From contig CM048745.1 of the NCBI GenBank assembly GCA_026315105.1, forward strand, positions 789,540,890 through 789,604,889: a stretch of DNA of 64,000 bases, read 5' to 3'. Shown here piece after piece: positions 20,042 through 30,952 of the stretch. The notes below the pieces were generated by a model. The model worked only from the letters and a program-made list of their open reading frames with translations, searched no databases and was not told the DNA's origin. Numbering within the stretch: the stretch's first letter is position 1; each line of letters opens with the position of its first letter. A program made the position numbers and the translations under genes. The DNA comes from Locusta migratoria (lineage: Eukaryota > Arthropoda > Insecta > Orthoptera > Acrididae).

Positions 20042-20665
20042 ATTGATGCTGTCCTTTTTCTAGCTAAGCAAGGAAGTCCTTTTAGAGGAACAAAAGAAGA
20101 TGGTGATTTTGGTGATCCACATAGCGGCATATTTCTAAATACAATTGATATCATATCATACTATAGTGTCCCCCTTCGTCTGCGTATTGAACGCCACAAG
20201 AAAGGCCAGATTAGCTATTTTTACAAAAATATACAAGATGAGTTCCGTGACTTGATTGCTGACAATATAAAACAAGATATAATTAAAGATATTTTAGCTG
20301 CTAAATACTTTTCACTGATGTTTGACTGCACTCCAGATATCAGCCACTATGCGCAGATGACACAAGTAATTCGATATGTCAAGTCGAATGACTCAGAGGT
20401 TGTGGAAAGTTCTACTGACATTTTTACAGTTACAGACAAAACAGGAGAAGGCCTTAGTCAAGAGATACTGCAAAAATTGGAACAAGATGGGTTGAACATT
20501 ATGTACTGTGGGGGGCAGTCTTATGTCAATGGGGCAAACATGTCTGGAAAGTACAAAGGGGTCCAGTCAAGTATACTTCAGAAGAATGAACTGGCCTATT
20601 TCGTACCATGTGCTGCTCACTCTTTAAATTTAGGAGCAAATTCAGCAGACATTCAGCAAGACTAG
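20042..20665 (+). pseudogene. hAT transposase, DUF4371-like core
   Basis: Open from about 20015 to the stop at 20663-20665. It reads IIDAVLFLAKQGSPFRG, then RLRIERHKKGQISYFYKNIQ, ILAAKYFSLMFDCTPDISHY, GGQSYVNGANMSGKYKGVQS and YFVPCAAHSLNL. These match the ZMYM1-like / DUF4371 branch of hAT transposases: the D in FDCTPD and the CxxH-type CAAHSLNL segment of the RNase-H-like core. There is no ATG in frame; the zinc-finger N-terminus was displaced by the nested LINE fragment. The stop at 20665 and later frameshifts make this a pseudogene. Confidence 0.85.
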
Positions 20666-20770
20666 GTGATCTGCAAGAGTAGATGCGGTTGAAGCTGTTT
20701 ACAAGCATTTTCATAAAGTTTTGAAGGTCATGGAAGAAACTGAAACTTATAAATTGTCAATACCAGAAAC

Positions 20771-20981
20771 ATCTACATCTACATCTACATACATACTCCG
20801 CAATTCACCGTGGCGGAGGGTACACTGTACCACTACTAGGCATTTCCTTTCCTATTCTACTCCCAAATTGAACGAGGAAAAAAAGAATGCCTATATGCCT
20901 CCGTACGAGCCCTAATTTCTCTTATCTTGTCTTTGTGATCTTTACGCGAAATGTAAGTAGGCGGCAGCAAGATCGTACTAC
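20771..20981 (-). mobile_element. LINE 3' end inserted only in hAT copy 1
   Basis: CATCTACATCTACATCTACA, then CACCGTGGCGGAGGGTACAC and a unit containing TATGCCTCCGTACGAGCCC interrupt the sequence CCAGAAAC|AAAATCAG, which is continuous in copy 2. Read on the minus strand it ends in (TAGATG)n, a typical LINE-type tail. The insertion therefore postdates the split of the two hAT copies. Confidence 0.7.
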
Positions 20982-21145
20982 AAAATCAGACACAAGATCT
21001 ATTTTAAAAAAACATGAGAAAACTCAAATTCATTACTTTAACTTGTTTCTGGTATGCAATATTAAAATAAGTTGCTCATGTTTATCAGTTTCTGCGGAGT
21101 TAATACTTTACAATTGATAAAGCTGTTCGAAACATTCAAGGACTT

Positions 21146-21830
21146 TTGGGCTTTCTCAAAACTTCCCGGGATTCTTGTACCTCGGAAGCTATTTCTGAGG
21201 CCAAAGTGTTAGCAGAAGATAATGAGGTATCAACGGTATTCTCCGAAAAAAGAATTCGAAGAAAGAAGAAAATGGCCGATGAGCTTTGTGAGGATGAAGT
21301 ATCCAACATTCTCAGAAAAAATAAGGAATAATTGACAGAGCTTTGTACCAGGTTTACCGCACTTGAGAAAATTGGTGCAAAAATTAGTTTTCTGTGTGGT
21401 GTGCAAATTCGAGAAATGGAAGTGGAGGACTTGGAGGCCAAAGCAGCGGAACTGGCAGAAGATCTTAGCGAGGAAGAACTTGAAGTTGAAAGTTTCAGAC
21501 AACATGCGCTGGCAATAGACAGAGCCTTGCAAGATTCCACTGCATCATCAACATTAAGTTTAATTTATAAAAATAAATTGGTAGAGGGGTATCCCAACCT
21601 TACTAAAGCGTTAAAATATATCTTACCATTCTAGTTTCTGTTTCGTCTGGAGAAAGGCGTTTCAGCAAGCTGAAACTAATTAAATACACTTGAGGAGCAC
21701 GACTGCTTAACAAATCTGAGTATAATATCCATAGACCACAAACGAGCTGCTTCTCTAGACTATGATGATACCAAAAACAGTTTTGCAGCAAAAAAGCTCG
21801 AAAAGCGAAATTTTGAATTCATTTTTGTAC
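21146..21830 (+). pseudogene. hAT transposase C-terminal part with dimerisation region
   Basis: Two successive frames. The first (21146-21331) includes FSEKRIRRKKKMADELCEDE. The second (21332-21634) reads RFTALEKIGAKISFLCGVQI to YPNLTKALKYILPF. It continues out of frame as a degraded SGERRFSKLKLIK-like segment and NLSIISIDHKRAASLDYDD. The last pieces correspond to the hAT C-terminal dimerisation domain (SxERxFSxLxxIK...LxxLxxLxI...). Stops and shifts prevent expression. Confidence 0.8.
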
Positions 21831-22066
21831 GATGAGTAATCTTGTAATATTTTTGTATGTATTAAAATTGTTCTGTTTTCCTTTTATCGTAATTCAGTCA
21901 ATAAAATAAGTTCATGTTGTGAGATTGTGACATTTATTTAGAAAAATGTAACCCAATTAGCGTCAAAAAGTCGATTCTTACAGAGGGGGGGGGGGGTGAA
22001 AGAAGGGGCGGTAAATTTAAACTTGCCCTCCTTGGCAAATGTCCTAGATCCGGCCCTGTGCATGAC

Positions 22067-22639
22067 ACATTCCATTTCGGAAATTGTTGGGGACTCCAAT
22101 ATTCCTAGAGCTAAATTGTCAAGAGTGTGCCTAGAATAACAAAGTTCAGGCATTACCTCTCATAACGGGCTTTCACTTCGTCTCCCCAAACAATGACTAA
22201 ATGTTTACCGATGAAAGAGCTTCACGTCACTCGGCCACAACTGTTCACGATTGGTTTGACAACTTCTCGGGACAGTTCTAGAGAAAGATCTGGCCACTCT
22301 GGTTTCACGATATGAATCGCATACAACATTAATGTGACTTAATAGTGAATTTCGTTCACTTAATTCTGCACCGTCTACACTTTTGCAATTATGGATGGCT
22401 GTAGGGGCAGCACGGCGCGGCGCATTATACCTGCAGGGCATTGCAGCGAATTGTCGAGCCCATGCCAAGTCGATTTGCTGCACTTCGTCAGGAGAAAGAA
22501 GGTCTGGCAGCAAATTACGAGGTATCCCATGACTTTTGACACCTCATTATATTTGACAGTGTGCCCACTGTTACAGACTATAAATAGGAAGATGCCTGTG
22601 AAAAGTCGGACTTCGTTTTGTAAGGGAATTGCTTGCAAA

Positions 22640-22642
<3 letters not shown>
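22067..22642. other. No recognisable feature
   Basis: A minus-strand frame at 22205-22513 (PDEVQQIDLAWARQFAAMPC...) looks protein-like in composition but matches nothing I recognise. Confidence 0.3.

Positions 22643-22677
<35 letters not shown>
22643..22677. repeat. Poly-T tract
   Basis: About 35 consecutive T, possibly the antisense tail of an old retroposon. Confidence 0.9.
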
Positions 22678-23132
22678 CCGCGGAGTGTGAGAATGATGTC
22701 TTATGTGTATCTACTGAGTGTAGGTAACTGTAATGGATGTGTGTATTGTGTTGCGTCTGGTTTGTCTTGCATGATGAGACATGGAAGAGAGTGAAAACTG
22801 GCACATTGACGTAGCCTACATCTCTCGTATAGTAACAGGGGGCGCAGGCATAAGGTCCCAGACGGACGGATTTCCACCAACAGTGTCACTTGAAGTTACT
22901 CGATGAGACTCTGAGAGGTTTTCTTGATTTAATCAAGGCAGACCAGTAGATTCAAGCTATCTTCTCTGCTCCATATTCCGGCCAAAAACTTGCTGTGAAC
23001 CTTCTTTTGCCACCAGGTTTCGAACCGGTTACCTCTGACTCAAACATTACCTCACCGGTACAGGTAGGAAGTGGGTGGAGGGGGTTGCATTGAGAAAGGC
23101 ATGGTCAATTTAGACACGGTTTGGGAGACAAG
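22678..23132. other. Anonymous; possible tRNA-like remnant
   Basis: CCAGGTTTCGAACCGGTTAC near 23013 could be the reverse complement of a B box, but the A box is not convincing. Confidence 0.3.
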
Positions 23133-23222
23133 ATGTTCAAATGTTTGTATACCTGTTGTACCAAACTACTGTGGTCATCAGATTCTACACTTACAAACTA
23201 CGTAAACTAATTTACATTGAAG
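23133..23222 (-). mobile_element. SINE tail fragment
   Basis: GTTCAAATGTTTGTATACCT, CCAAACTACTGTGGTCATCA and a broken body. The next SINE has inserted close to its left part. Confidence 0.75.
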
Positions 23223-23239
23223 TAATATATTTGTAATAT

Positions 23240-23423
23240 TTGTAAAGTCTATGGGACTTAACTACGGGGTCATCAGACCCTAAACTTACAAACTACTTAC
23301 AAACTAGCTAATACTAAGGACGGCACAAATATCCATGCCCGAGGGGGGATTCGAACCCCCGACCGTAGTGGCCGTGTAGACCGTGACTGGAGCGCCTCAG
23401 TCCCCTCGGCCACCGCGGCCGGC
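23240..23423 (-). mobile_element. tRNA-Leu-like SINE, type A
   Basis: Complete minus-strand copy from TTTGTAAAGTCTATGGGACT to GGCCACCGCGGCCGGCC, with B box GGGGGATTCGAACCCCC. TGAAGTA lies on both sides (near 23218 and 23425), a possible short TSD. Confidence 0.9.
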
Positions 23424-23556
23424 CACTGAAGTATGTGGATGTATTATTTATAAAGTAGAAAATACGATAATTGTAACGTATTTTAACTATATTTGGTAAA
23501 TGCTCTAGGAGAAGGTACGACGTCATAAACAATAAAATGCGCGAGATAAACCGCCG

Positions 23557-23753
23557 CGCCGCGGTGGAGTAGCCGAGCGGTCTAAAGCATCTCGCTGCGG
23601 AGCGCGCGGTTGCTCGCCGTGGAGGTTCGAGTCCTCCCTGGGGCATGGGTGTGTGTGTTGTCCTTAGGTTAGTTTACCTAGGTTTAAGTAGTTTTTAAGC
23701 TACGGACTGATGGCCGCGCAGTTTGGTCCGGTAGATTTACAAACATTTGAACA
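23557..23753 (+). mobile_element. tRNA-Leu-like SINE, type B
   Basis: GGAGTAGCCGAGCGGTCTAA head, GGAGGTTCGAGTCCTCC B box, CGCAGTTTGGTCC tail and AACATTTGAAC end. The TSD is AAACCGCCG at 23548-23556 and 23754-23762. Confidence 0.92.
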
Positions 23754-23762
23754 AAACCGCCG

Positions 23763-25029
23763 AATCGTGCTACATTGTATCACATCTCCACCAAAATTAA
23801 TGGACAGCTTTCAACCAACTTGGCTACCGATATTCATTACCGTGAAGTAACAATTGCTGTAGTGTTAAGAACCACCTACGACACATGGTTCAAGAACTAA
23901 TATGTCATTAGAATTGAGCTGCGTCGAAATGAAACCACAGGCCGAAAGTCGCTAAAGATATGAAATGGACAGATAGTGGGGCAGAAAGCGATGGAAATTA
24001 GGGTAAGATGGAATAATACGTACCCGCGACGGCGGGTACGAAGACTAGCTGTAAATAATGTTATAAAATTTTAGCAGCCATTAAAACTTGACGGCCGAGT
24101 TCGTTGTAAGTTGTGAGAACCTGGATTCGCAGGCAAGAAACACACGCTGGCTGATTTCACTTGTAATGTAGACACGGTACACCCGACTGGGGCACAGAGA
24201 CAGGAAGTGCGTTGAGCTCCCTCGGGTTTTTTGACTGAGTGACTCACGCGCTACGCAACATCTGGCTCCGCTGCTGGTACTCATTAATTTATTAAGGCGG
24301 ACTACGCTCAGCAGTTGATCCCCTGCGTTCTCGCTGAGCGGAAGTACTTGCCCGCATAGTTGAAAGAGCGCGAAGTGGGTAATTGTAAACTACGAGAAGT
24401 ATAGCAGAATACAAAATATAAACATCGAACAAGGAAAGTAAAGGTGTTTTCCTGTGAAGAGTTGTCACACTCCTTAGTATAAACCGGGGATAAAGCGATT
24501 GCCTAGTAAGCAGAAAGTCTCGGTTTCGTATCTCGGCCGTAGCGCAAATTTTAATTAATTGTTTCTCCTACTTTTCAATAAAAAAATTCCCACTGACGTG
24601 TTTTACGGCCCACTTTAGATTTGTAGTGTTATAAGTTTTTGCAAACATTTTGGACCAAATTAATAATCTAAATAATAATTAATTAATTAATAAGAGTGTC
24701 TGAAGAGGAAAAAAATAGGTAGCGGCGGGTTTCGAACTACCGACTTTTCGCGCCTCAGTCCAGCATTTTGTCTACTACGCTACGACTATAAATCGAAACA
24801 GGAGTTCTTTAATCTCATACTACTGATGACCATTGTTAACTGATGTTAATATGGCATTTGCAGACATTAGATTATCATTTATCGTACGAAGAACGATGTG
24901 TTTTTGTTAATTCCTCAGTGTGCCGTTGCTTTGAAATGACAACGTGTAAGTTACAATAAGAAAATCATCAAATACGCGAGGAATGTCACGTGACATCTCC
25001 GAACGGCTGGTTACCGTTTAATTCAATGG
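23763..25029. other. Anonymous DNA with tRNA-like remnants
   Basis: ACGTACCCGC and GCGGGTACG around 24020-24042 form a small stem. About 24486-24560 (AGCGATTGCCTAGTAAGCAG, then CTCGGTTTCGTATCTC) and, on the minus strand, about 24721-24790 look like decayed tRNA-headed SINEs. No coding sequence recognised. Confidence 0.35.
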
Positions 25030-25510
25030 AGGGTGTCAAATAACCGTTATTTTTGGAAATATGTCTCAAACGATAAGAGATATGAAAAAACATTAGGGAG
25101 CTAAGTTGTAGAGAATTTTCTCCTCTACCAATTAGGTTATTCAATTTTCGTGTCAGATGAACGGTTCGTTTGCAATTACAATTATATTACAAACGGCTTT
25201 TTTTGGTTTTGCTACAGTATTTTTTGTCAGAAAAATTTGAAAAAGGGAGGTTCTGGTCTCTGGTGGCCTACAATCATGTCTGTAAAATTTGGTGCTAATC
25301 AGTTGAACGGTTCGTCTTAAAAACAGGGAACACGTTACGGACAGACAGACATGCATCCCAAAATCGCCGTTATTTTTGCAAATATCTTTGAAACGCTACA
25401 AGATATGAAAAAAAAAAAAAAAAAAAAAAACATAAGAGAGCAAAGTTGTAGAGAATTTTCTCCTCTACAAATTTGGTTGTTCAATTTCCGTGTCAGATGA
25501 ATAGTTAAGC
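25030..25510. repeat. Direct repeat, two ~130-bp copies
   Basis: CCGTTATTTTTGGAAATATG ... TTGTAGAGAATTTTCTCCTC ... CGTGTCAGATGAACGG at 25040-25163 is repeated at about 25363-25505 with a poly-A expansion (25408-25430) in the second copy. The intervening sequence contains ACGGACAGACAGACATG. Confidence 0.8.
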
Positions 25511-25848
25511 CGTTATTTTCATTTAAATTTCGAGCTGTCAAAAGACGATCGCAAAGGCCCACTTTTAGTGTTCCTACCGTAACCTAAAGTAGGGCAATAC
25601 TTATTTACTAACGTCACTGGATACGACTGTGGCACACATTCTTCTTTCAATTATATTTTACTTTCTGTATCATCGCTGTTTCTCGCTGTTTTTTGGGATG
25701 TGTAGCTTTTCTGAAATTACAGTCGTTTGTATACCCAATGTACTACCCTATGAAATTACTGTAGAAGATTGTGCAACTTTCTTCGTAAACCTGTCTGTGT
25801 CTTCCACACAGTTTCAGAGTTTGGTGGCCGCGACATCAGCTCGAATTA

Positions 25849-25890
<42 letters not shown>

Positions 25891-26691
25891 GAAAAATGCT
25901 ACTTCTTTCGCTCTCAAGTTAGGCTGTTTTCTGGTAACATAAACAACGTCATGTAATTTCTTGACTGTAAAATCAACTATTTCCTGAAAAGTGAGTACTG
26001 ACAACAGTCCGCCTGCTATCACTGCGCACGAGTCCTGACTTGACTGTGCCCGGTTTGCTTCGCGGCAGAGAGCCATGTTTCCGTGGTTAAGTAATACTTC
26101 TTCATTGTTTATTTTTTACTACCTTCTGCCTGAAACTTAATTCTCCTTGTTTGGAGCAACTTCGGAAACTATACCATGGGGTCTTTTTATCTGTATGTCC
26201 TACCCAGGTCCAACTCTATCCTTCTGCAAAATTTCGTCCAAATCCACCAGTAATTTTTGCGTGAAAGTATAATAAAGAAACTTTCACGGTTATATTAGAG
26301 AGAACGATTAAATATTATCTGCTGAGTGAGACATAATAATTTACTTAGTAGTATTTAGGTTTGCCTTATTATGTCTTCCAATGGGTGATAAAGAACTGAT
26401 GATGTAGTTTTGAATTTGTATAGTTTTGGTTTAAAGAGGGCCCCAATGTCATTTTTGCCCCGGGGCCCTTGGTGATACAGCTACGCCACTGGCCAGAGGG
26501 AAGACTCGAAACCTGCAGGGAGTAGCCGCGCGCTCCACAGTAAAATTCGGCTTGAACAGGTAATAAGAGATTGGCCGCTTGTAAGACTTTGTGGAAGTAA
26601 AATAAGGTCGCTTACACATGACCTTACATAGATATCCAGTAAGATTCACAACGTTACCACTTGTAATTCTTGTCATTTTAAGTGATCGCGA

Positions 26692-26697
<6 letters not shown>
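25511..26697. other. Anonymous DNA with poly-T
   Basis: Poly-T at 25853-25887. TACCCAGGTCCAACTC ... AAATTTCGTCCAAATCCACC near 26200 is repeat-like in style. Nothing coding recognised. Confidence 0.35.
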
Positions 26698-26739
<42 letters not shown>

Positions 26740-26787
26740 AAAAAAAAAGAAAAAAAAAAAGAAAAAAGAAAGAAAGAAAGAAAGAAA
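26698..26787. repeat. Poly-A / (GAAA)n tract
   Basis: About 60 near-continuous A followed by GAAA and AGAA units, abutting the PLE fragment. Confidence 0.95.
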
Positions 26788-27065
26788 ATCTTGCAACTAA
26801 AGATGATGTTATTGCCCCTGATAACACTACAATTAGGATGGACGTTTATAAAGCCAATTTCGTTATTCTCTTTTATACAGAAGTACTTTGTGGCATCATG
26901 AACTATTCACTTTTCAACCGAAGATCAGGAATATACCAACTGAAATGCAACACATGTGATGGAAGATACATTAGTTAGACTAAAAGAACATTTGACATCA
27001 GATATAAAGAGCATGTACGAGCCTGGAAGTATAAAACAAGTCACTGAACATTTGCAGAACACTTA

Positions 27066-28067
27066 GGGTAGGTGGGGGTAAGTGTACGCTCTGGGGTAAG
27101 TGTACGCAGTTTAAAATCTTGGCTCCAAACAGTTATGTTTGACAGCTGTGTGACATTATTAACTCGACAGCGATGTCAAACGGAGAAGCACGGACTCTGA
27201 GCGTCAGTCAGGCAGTGTTCGTGGCACGATGAGATAAGTTCTGTTTTCAACATTCTCACTGTAGTTTTTAGGTACCTTCGTTCCCACTAATTTGCGTGAT
27301 CTTTAAATTTCTTGTTCCGTGTTAATCTCCTATTGAAGCCCTATGATGTTATTGTTCAGTAGAAAGTGTAATTAACCCAAAGCGAATACTCTTAAGTTTG
27401 TAGAAATTAAAAATGTAGGAAGTCGCAAAATGGGGCAAGTGTACGCTGCTTTCAAGGGGCAACTGTACGCATTCACGTAAGTGCGTACACTTGCCCCTTG
27501 ATGAACAGAAAATACTGTTACCCTCTACTACTACATGGCCCTTCATGGCTTGTAACAGACATTGCTTTACTATTGCTTGTTTTTAATTCCAAGTAGACTT
27601 ATCTCCCTGCTGTTTTTATAATTTTCTTTTTCCCCAATACGAATTACGTCAGGAAAACCGAAAGAAACCCCTGACTGATGAAGTTCTTGAAACTGTATGA
27701 TAACTTCTTAGCAACAATATTATTCTATCAGAACAACAGGTTGCTGCCGCTAATGAGAAGAAGCGGAAAGCAGATGAAAGGTGCAAGGTTAAAGATCAAA
27801 AATCTAAAACTACAGCGAAAAGGAGACTAATTTTTTTCTGGTAGTTCTTCTAGCGAGTCTGATACAATTTCCCTTCATAATAGTGAAGACTCCAACAACT
27901 GGGACTTTGAAGTCTGAGACTGATGAAAGTGGACCATCGACATTCACTAGGCCGATAGAAAAAGGTGATTTTGTCATTTCTAAAGCGTTTGGGAAGGCTT
28001 CATACAGAATTTATGTGGAAACAATCACATAAGTTAATAATGCAGGTTATGAAGGATTTTGTTTTCT

Positions 28068-28098
<31 letters not shown>

Positions 28099-28740
28099 AT
28101 TCCTCAAACATTTAAGTTTATTGAGACAGCAGAGCAGGCATTTTTGCAAAATGACGAAATTGTGAAGAAACTATCACAAGCTGTCCAGTCTAGCTCTATT
28201 AGATTCAAAGATGCGGTTGGATTTCAGGATGACCTGAGCAGCTACAGTGCCTTATTAGACTGATAATGTTGTAAGAAGTTCTCTATCATTTACTCAAGTT
28301 TTTTGTAGCAAAGTTTCAGTTTTTCTCTTGGTCTATTATTTCACATTTGCTTATAAATGCTGTACTTACAATGTCTATTATATAATAAAAGATGATACCT
28401 GTAAAAAAGTATATCATCAATTTTACAAAATTAGACATTATTTCAGATGTTTTCCTCTCAGTGGGGCAAGTGTACTCACACACATACACTTGCCCCACTG
28501 AGAGGAGTGTATGTGTGTGAGTATACTTGCCCCACTCAATGGGGCAAGTGTACTCACTAACACTTCCTTGGAAACTTACAATTTATTCATAAACTAAAAA
28601 ACATATCATTATTTTGAGAAATCCATTTAGTAACCAGGAACATGCTTTAACTACAGTAAAATTTTCATATCTCTAGGTTCCTTTAGATTCTCCCTACATG
28701 CCCTCATGCAAATTTTGCATACACTTACCTCCACCTACAC
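27066..28740 (+). mobile_element. Pogo/Tigger-like DNA transposon
   Basis: The ends GGGTAGGTGGGGGTAAGTGT (27066) and the inverse of GTGTAGGTGGAGGTAAGTGT (ending 28740) form ~24-bp TIRs. TA lies on both sides (27064-27065, 28741-28742). Sub-terminal regions hold nine copies of a GGGGYAAGTGTAC-type motif in both orientations. At 1.7 kb, without a DDE core, it is internally deleted. A (TA)n tract is at 28069-28095. Confidence 0.8.
27640..28263 (+). pseudogene. Pogo-like transposase C-terminal remnant
   Basis: Broken frames: LTDEVLETV-like start, SEQQVAAANEKKRKADERCK, VKDQKSKTTAKRRL, then SGSSSSESDTISLHNSEDSN, SGPSTFTRPIEKGDFVISKA and RIPQTFKFIETAEQAFLQND to DDLSSYSALLD. A basic coiled stretch followed by an acidic serine tail and a short folded-looking C-terminus fits the region after the DDE domain in pogo/Tigger-type proteins. 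That assignment is inference. Several stops and shifts are present. Confidence 0.55.
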
Positions 28741-29084
28741 TACACCAAAACCATCACAAAATCACCACCAGAGACACAGACATGGAAATCGTAAGAATAA
28801 ACAACAACAAAAAACACCTGCTCACCCTTCAAGAAAACTATCATATCCAAAAAACAATAACAGAAAAGAAACATCTCATGAACGACCAAACCAAGCTAGT
28901 AAACAACACACTTTTCAAGCTTATTGACCACCTAACATAAATATAAACATTATGAGAGTCAACCCCCCTTTCATAAAAACACAAATCACGATACCCTCAC
29001 CTCCTCCTCCCCCCCAATTACAACCCAATTAAACCTGCATTTACTCATCTGAAAAAAAAAAAAACATCTTAACACCCTGTTCAT

Positions 29085-29395
<311 letters not shown>

Positions 29396-29989
29396 AGTCG
29401 TATTTATATTATAAATATATAACGTTGGCAACACTCACAGACCACACGAAAAAAAAAAAATGAACGCATGAAAACATAGCCACACTGTAGTGAAATGACA
29501 AATAAACAGACAGGCATTCCACATATAACAGGCGATATGTAACCAGTATACATTTCAAAAAGTGAAGTGATGTGATGTGCTGAGATGAAAAGGAAGAAAC
29601 GAAACAAAAACACACGAAAAGTGCTGCACACAGCCCTCAAACAAATGCCAGGAATTAATGAACTCCAGCCAACAAGACGGAGAAACAGTAGTAACATGTA
29701 AAGAAGAGACATCAACACCGTGAATAGACCGAATATTAAGTTAAAAACACTTAGGCCTAATGTGCAAAATGTTTTTTAAAAACTATTTCTAATTTATTTA
29801 TCGAAAACCAACTGTACAAACCTTTGTATCATTTACAGAGCACAGAGGATGCTTTTAAAATAAAAAAAGCGAAACGCGTCTGGTGTAAAATAAATCTCTT
29901 AATTGAAGTCAGCATAAGACAGATTACCTCTTATAATCAATATTCACTTTTTATTTCGACGTAACTGTTATTGACAATTAGACATTTAT
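29396..29989. other. No recognisable feature
   Basis: AT-rich. The minus-strand frames 29404-29718 are hydrophobic by composition and show no motif. Confidence 0.35.
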
Positions 29990-30246
29990 CGTAGCGTGGA
30001 AGTAGCTTGGTAAAATTCGATGTCGGTCGATGCAAGGAATTGTCGCGTCACACAGTCATTTCCATCTTTCACGTCACGGGCTAACATGTTGCACCCTTGT
30101 CTCGTCGCCTGTGATGATTCGGAACAGGAATTCATGCCCCCCTCTAATGCGTGTCATATCAATTGATCCCCATTCTTGCGATCCTGTGATCCGTGATCTA
30201 GTTCCTCGGCACCCATACATCGGACACACCAGTTTGCTGCTAATCT
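29990..30246 (-). pseudogene. Mariner transposase fragment
   Basis: On the minus strand a shifted frame reads GGHEFLFRIITGDETRVQHV. This is the region around the second catalytic aspartate of mariner transposases (usually IVTGDETWVHYYTPE). Upstream pieces GSQEWGSIDM fit the preceding segment. Both ends are cut. It abuts a SINE, and a mariner-type TIR relic lies at 30925. Confidence 0.75.
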
Positions 30247-30248
30247 CT

Positions 30249-30656
30249 GCCGCGGTGGAGTAGCCGAGCGGTCTAAAGCGTCTCGCTGCGGAGCGCGTGG
30301 TTGCTGCTGTGGAGGTTCGAGTCCTTCCTGGGGCATGGATGTGTGTGTTGTTCAAATGTTCAAATGTTTGTATAGCTTATGGGACTTAACTACGGGGTCA
30401 TCAGTCCCTAAACTTACAAACTACTGATGAACTAACTAATACTAAGGACGGCACAAATATCCATGCCCGAGGGGGGATTCGAACCCCCCACCCTAGTGGC
30501 CGTACAGACCATGAATGAAGCGCCTCAGTCTCCTCGGCCACCGCGGCCGGCTGTGTGTGTTGTCCTTAGGTTAGTTTACCTAGGTTTAAGTAGTTTGTAA
30601 GCTACGGACTGATGACCACGCAGTTTGGTCCGATAGAATTACAAACATTTGAACCG
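30249..30656 (+). mobile_element. SINE type B interrupted by SINE type A
   Basis: Outer plus-strand SINE: GCCGCGGTGGAGTAGCCGAG head at 30249 and CGCAGTTTGGTCC tail to 30656. The inner minus-strand type A SINE occupies 30352-30551. Its TSD, TGTGTGTGTTGT, lies at 30340-30351 and 30552-30563. The order of events is therefore certain. Confidence 0.94.
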
Positions 30657-30750
30657 GTCTACCATCTTATGTTTCAAAAACAATGACAAACTTAGTAATT
30701 TCATAAACCATACTGGAGACAAACAGCGATCATGATACAATAGTTAAATA

Positions 30751-30899
30751 CAGTAAGATCGCAAAAATGTTGTTTTTATTTCATTATCGGTTTCAGTCTG
30801 TTGTAGACATTCTTTCAGATGAATACCACCAAAATGGCATCTGAAGATAGTCTACAACAGACTGAAACCGGTATTGAAATCAAAACAACACTTTTGCAA
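30751..30899. repeat. Palindromic repeat carrying hammerhead-like motifs
   Basis: GCAAAAATGTTGTTTTTATT... and ...AATCAAAACAACACTTTTGC are inverted arms of about 65 bp around a ~20-nt centre. The right arm carries a clean hammerhead-like motif (30841-30873) and the left arm a decayed one on the minus strand (about 30783-30815). Confidence 0.8.
30841..30873 (+). ncRNA. Hammerhead-ribozyme-like core motif
   Basis: CTGAAGA (30841-30847), stem II AGTCT-ACAAC-AGACT (30849-30863, five perfect pairs), GAAAC (30864-30868), loop CG, GTA (30871-30873). Every conserved core base of a minimal hammerhead is in place. Stem I is not evident within a few bases. Confidence 0.5.
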
Positions 30900-30924
30900 T
30901 ACGGACTATTTTTAATTTTAATGA

Positions 30925-30950
30925 CTTACTTACTTTCGGAATGACCCTCG
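30925..30950. mobile_element. Mariner-type terminal repeat relic
   Basis: CTTACTTACTTTCGGAATGA CCCTCG followed by TA (30951-30952) is the inverse of a CGAGGGTCATTCCGAAAGTA-type mariner end, related to the ends of the element at 32642. It may be the right end of the mariner whose transposase piece lies at 29990. Confidence 0.5.
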
Positions 30951-30952
30951 TA

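Larger units (their letters stand above)
19138..22058 (+). mobile_element. hAT element (ZMYM1-like), copy 1
   Basis: Ends GAGGGCCGGAT... and ...ATCCGGCCCTG form short TIRs. They are flanked by an 8-bp TSD, TGCATGAC, at 19130-19137 and 22059-22066, which is diagnostic of hAT. Sub-terminal G-rich/C-rich runs lie near the right end. The body aligns with copy 2 at 50690-53279 for most of its length. It carries two LINE-derived pieces: one at about 19600-20000 shared with copy 2, and one at 20771-20981 unique to this copy. The transposase is described separately. Confidence 0.93.
26788..28945 (+). pseudogene. Penelope-like element, GIY-YIG endonuclease region, interrupted
   Basis: C-terminal part of a Penelope-like retroelement. 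From about 26930 it reads SGIYQLKCNTCDGRYIS (the GIY and YIG boxes, the latter as YIS) and RTFDIRYKEHVRAWKYKTSH (catalytic R and the EH region), with stops replacing residues at two places. After FAEHL it is interrupted at a TA by the pogo-like element 27066-28740. It then resumes in the same frame at 28743 with HQNHHKITTRDTDMEIVRIN, LLTLQENYHIQK and LMNDQTKLVNNTLF. These match the PLE C-terminus also seen at 54475. The reverse transcriptase domain is missing. Confidence 0.85.

Noticed and set aside
27075..28555. CRISPR-like array from the repeated GGGGCAAGTGTAC motif
   Set aside because: Motifs occur in both orientations with irregular spacing inside a eukaryotic transposon.
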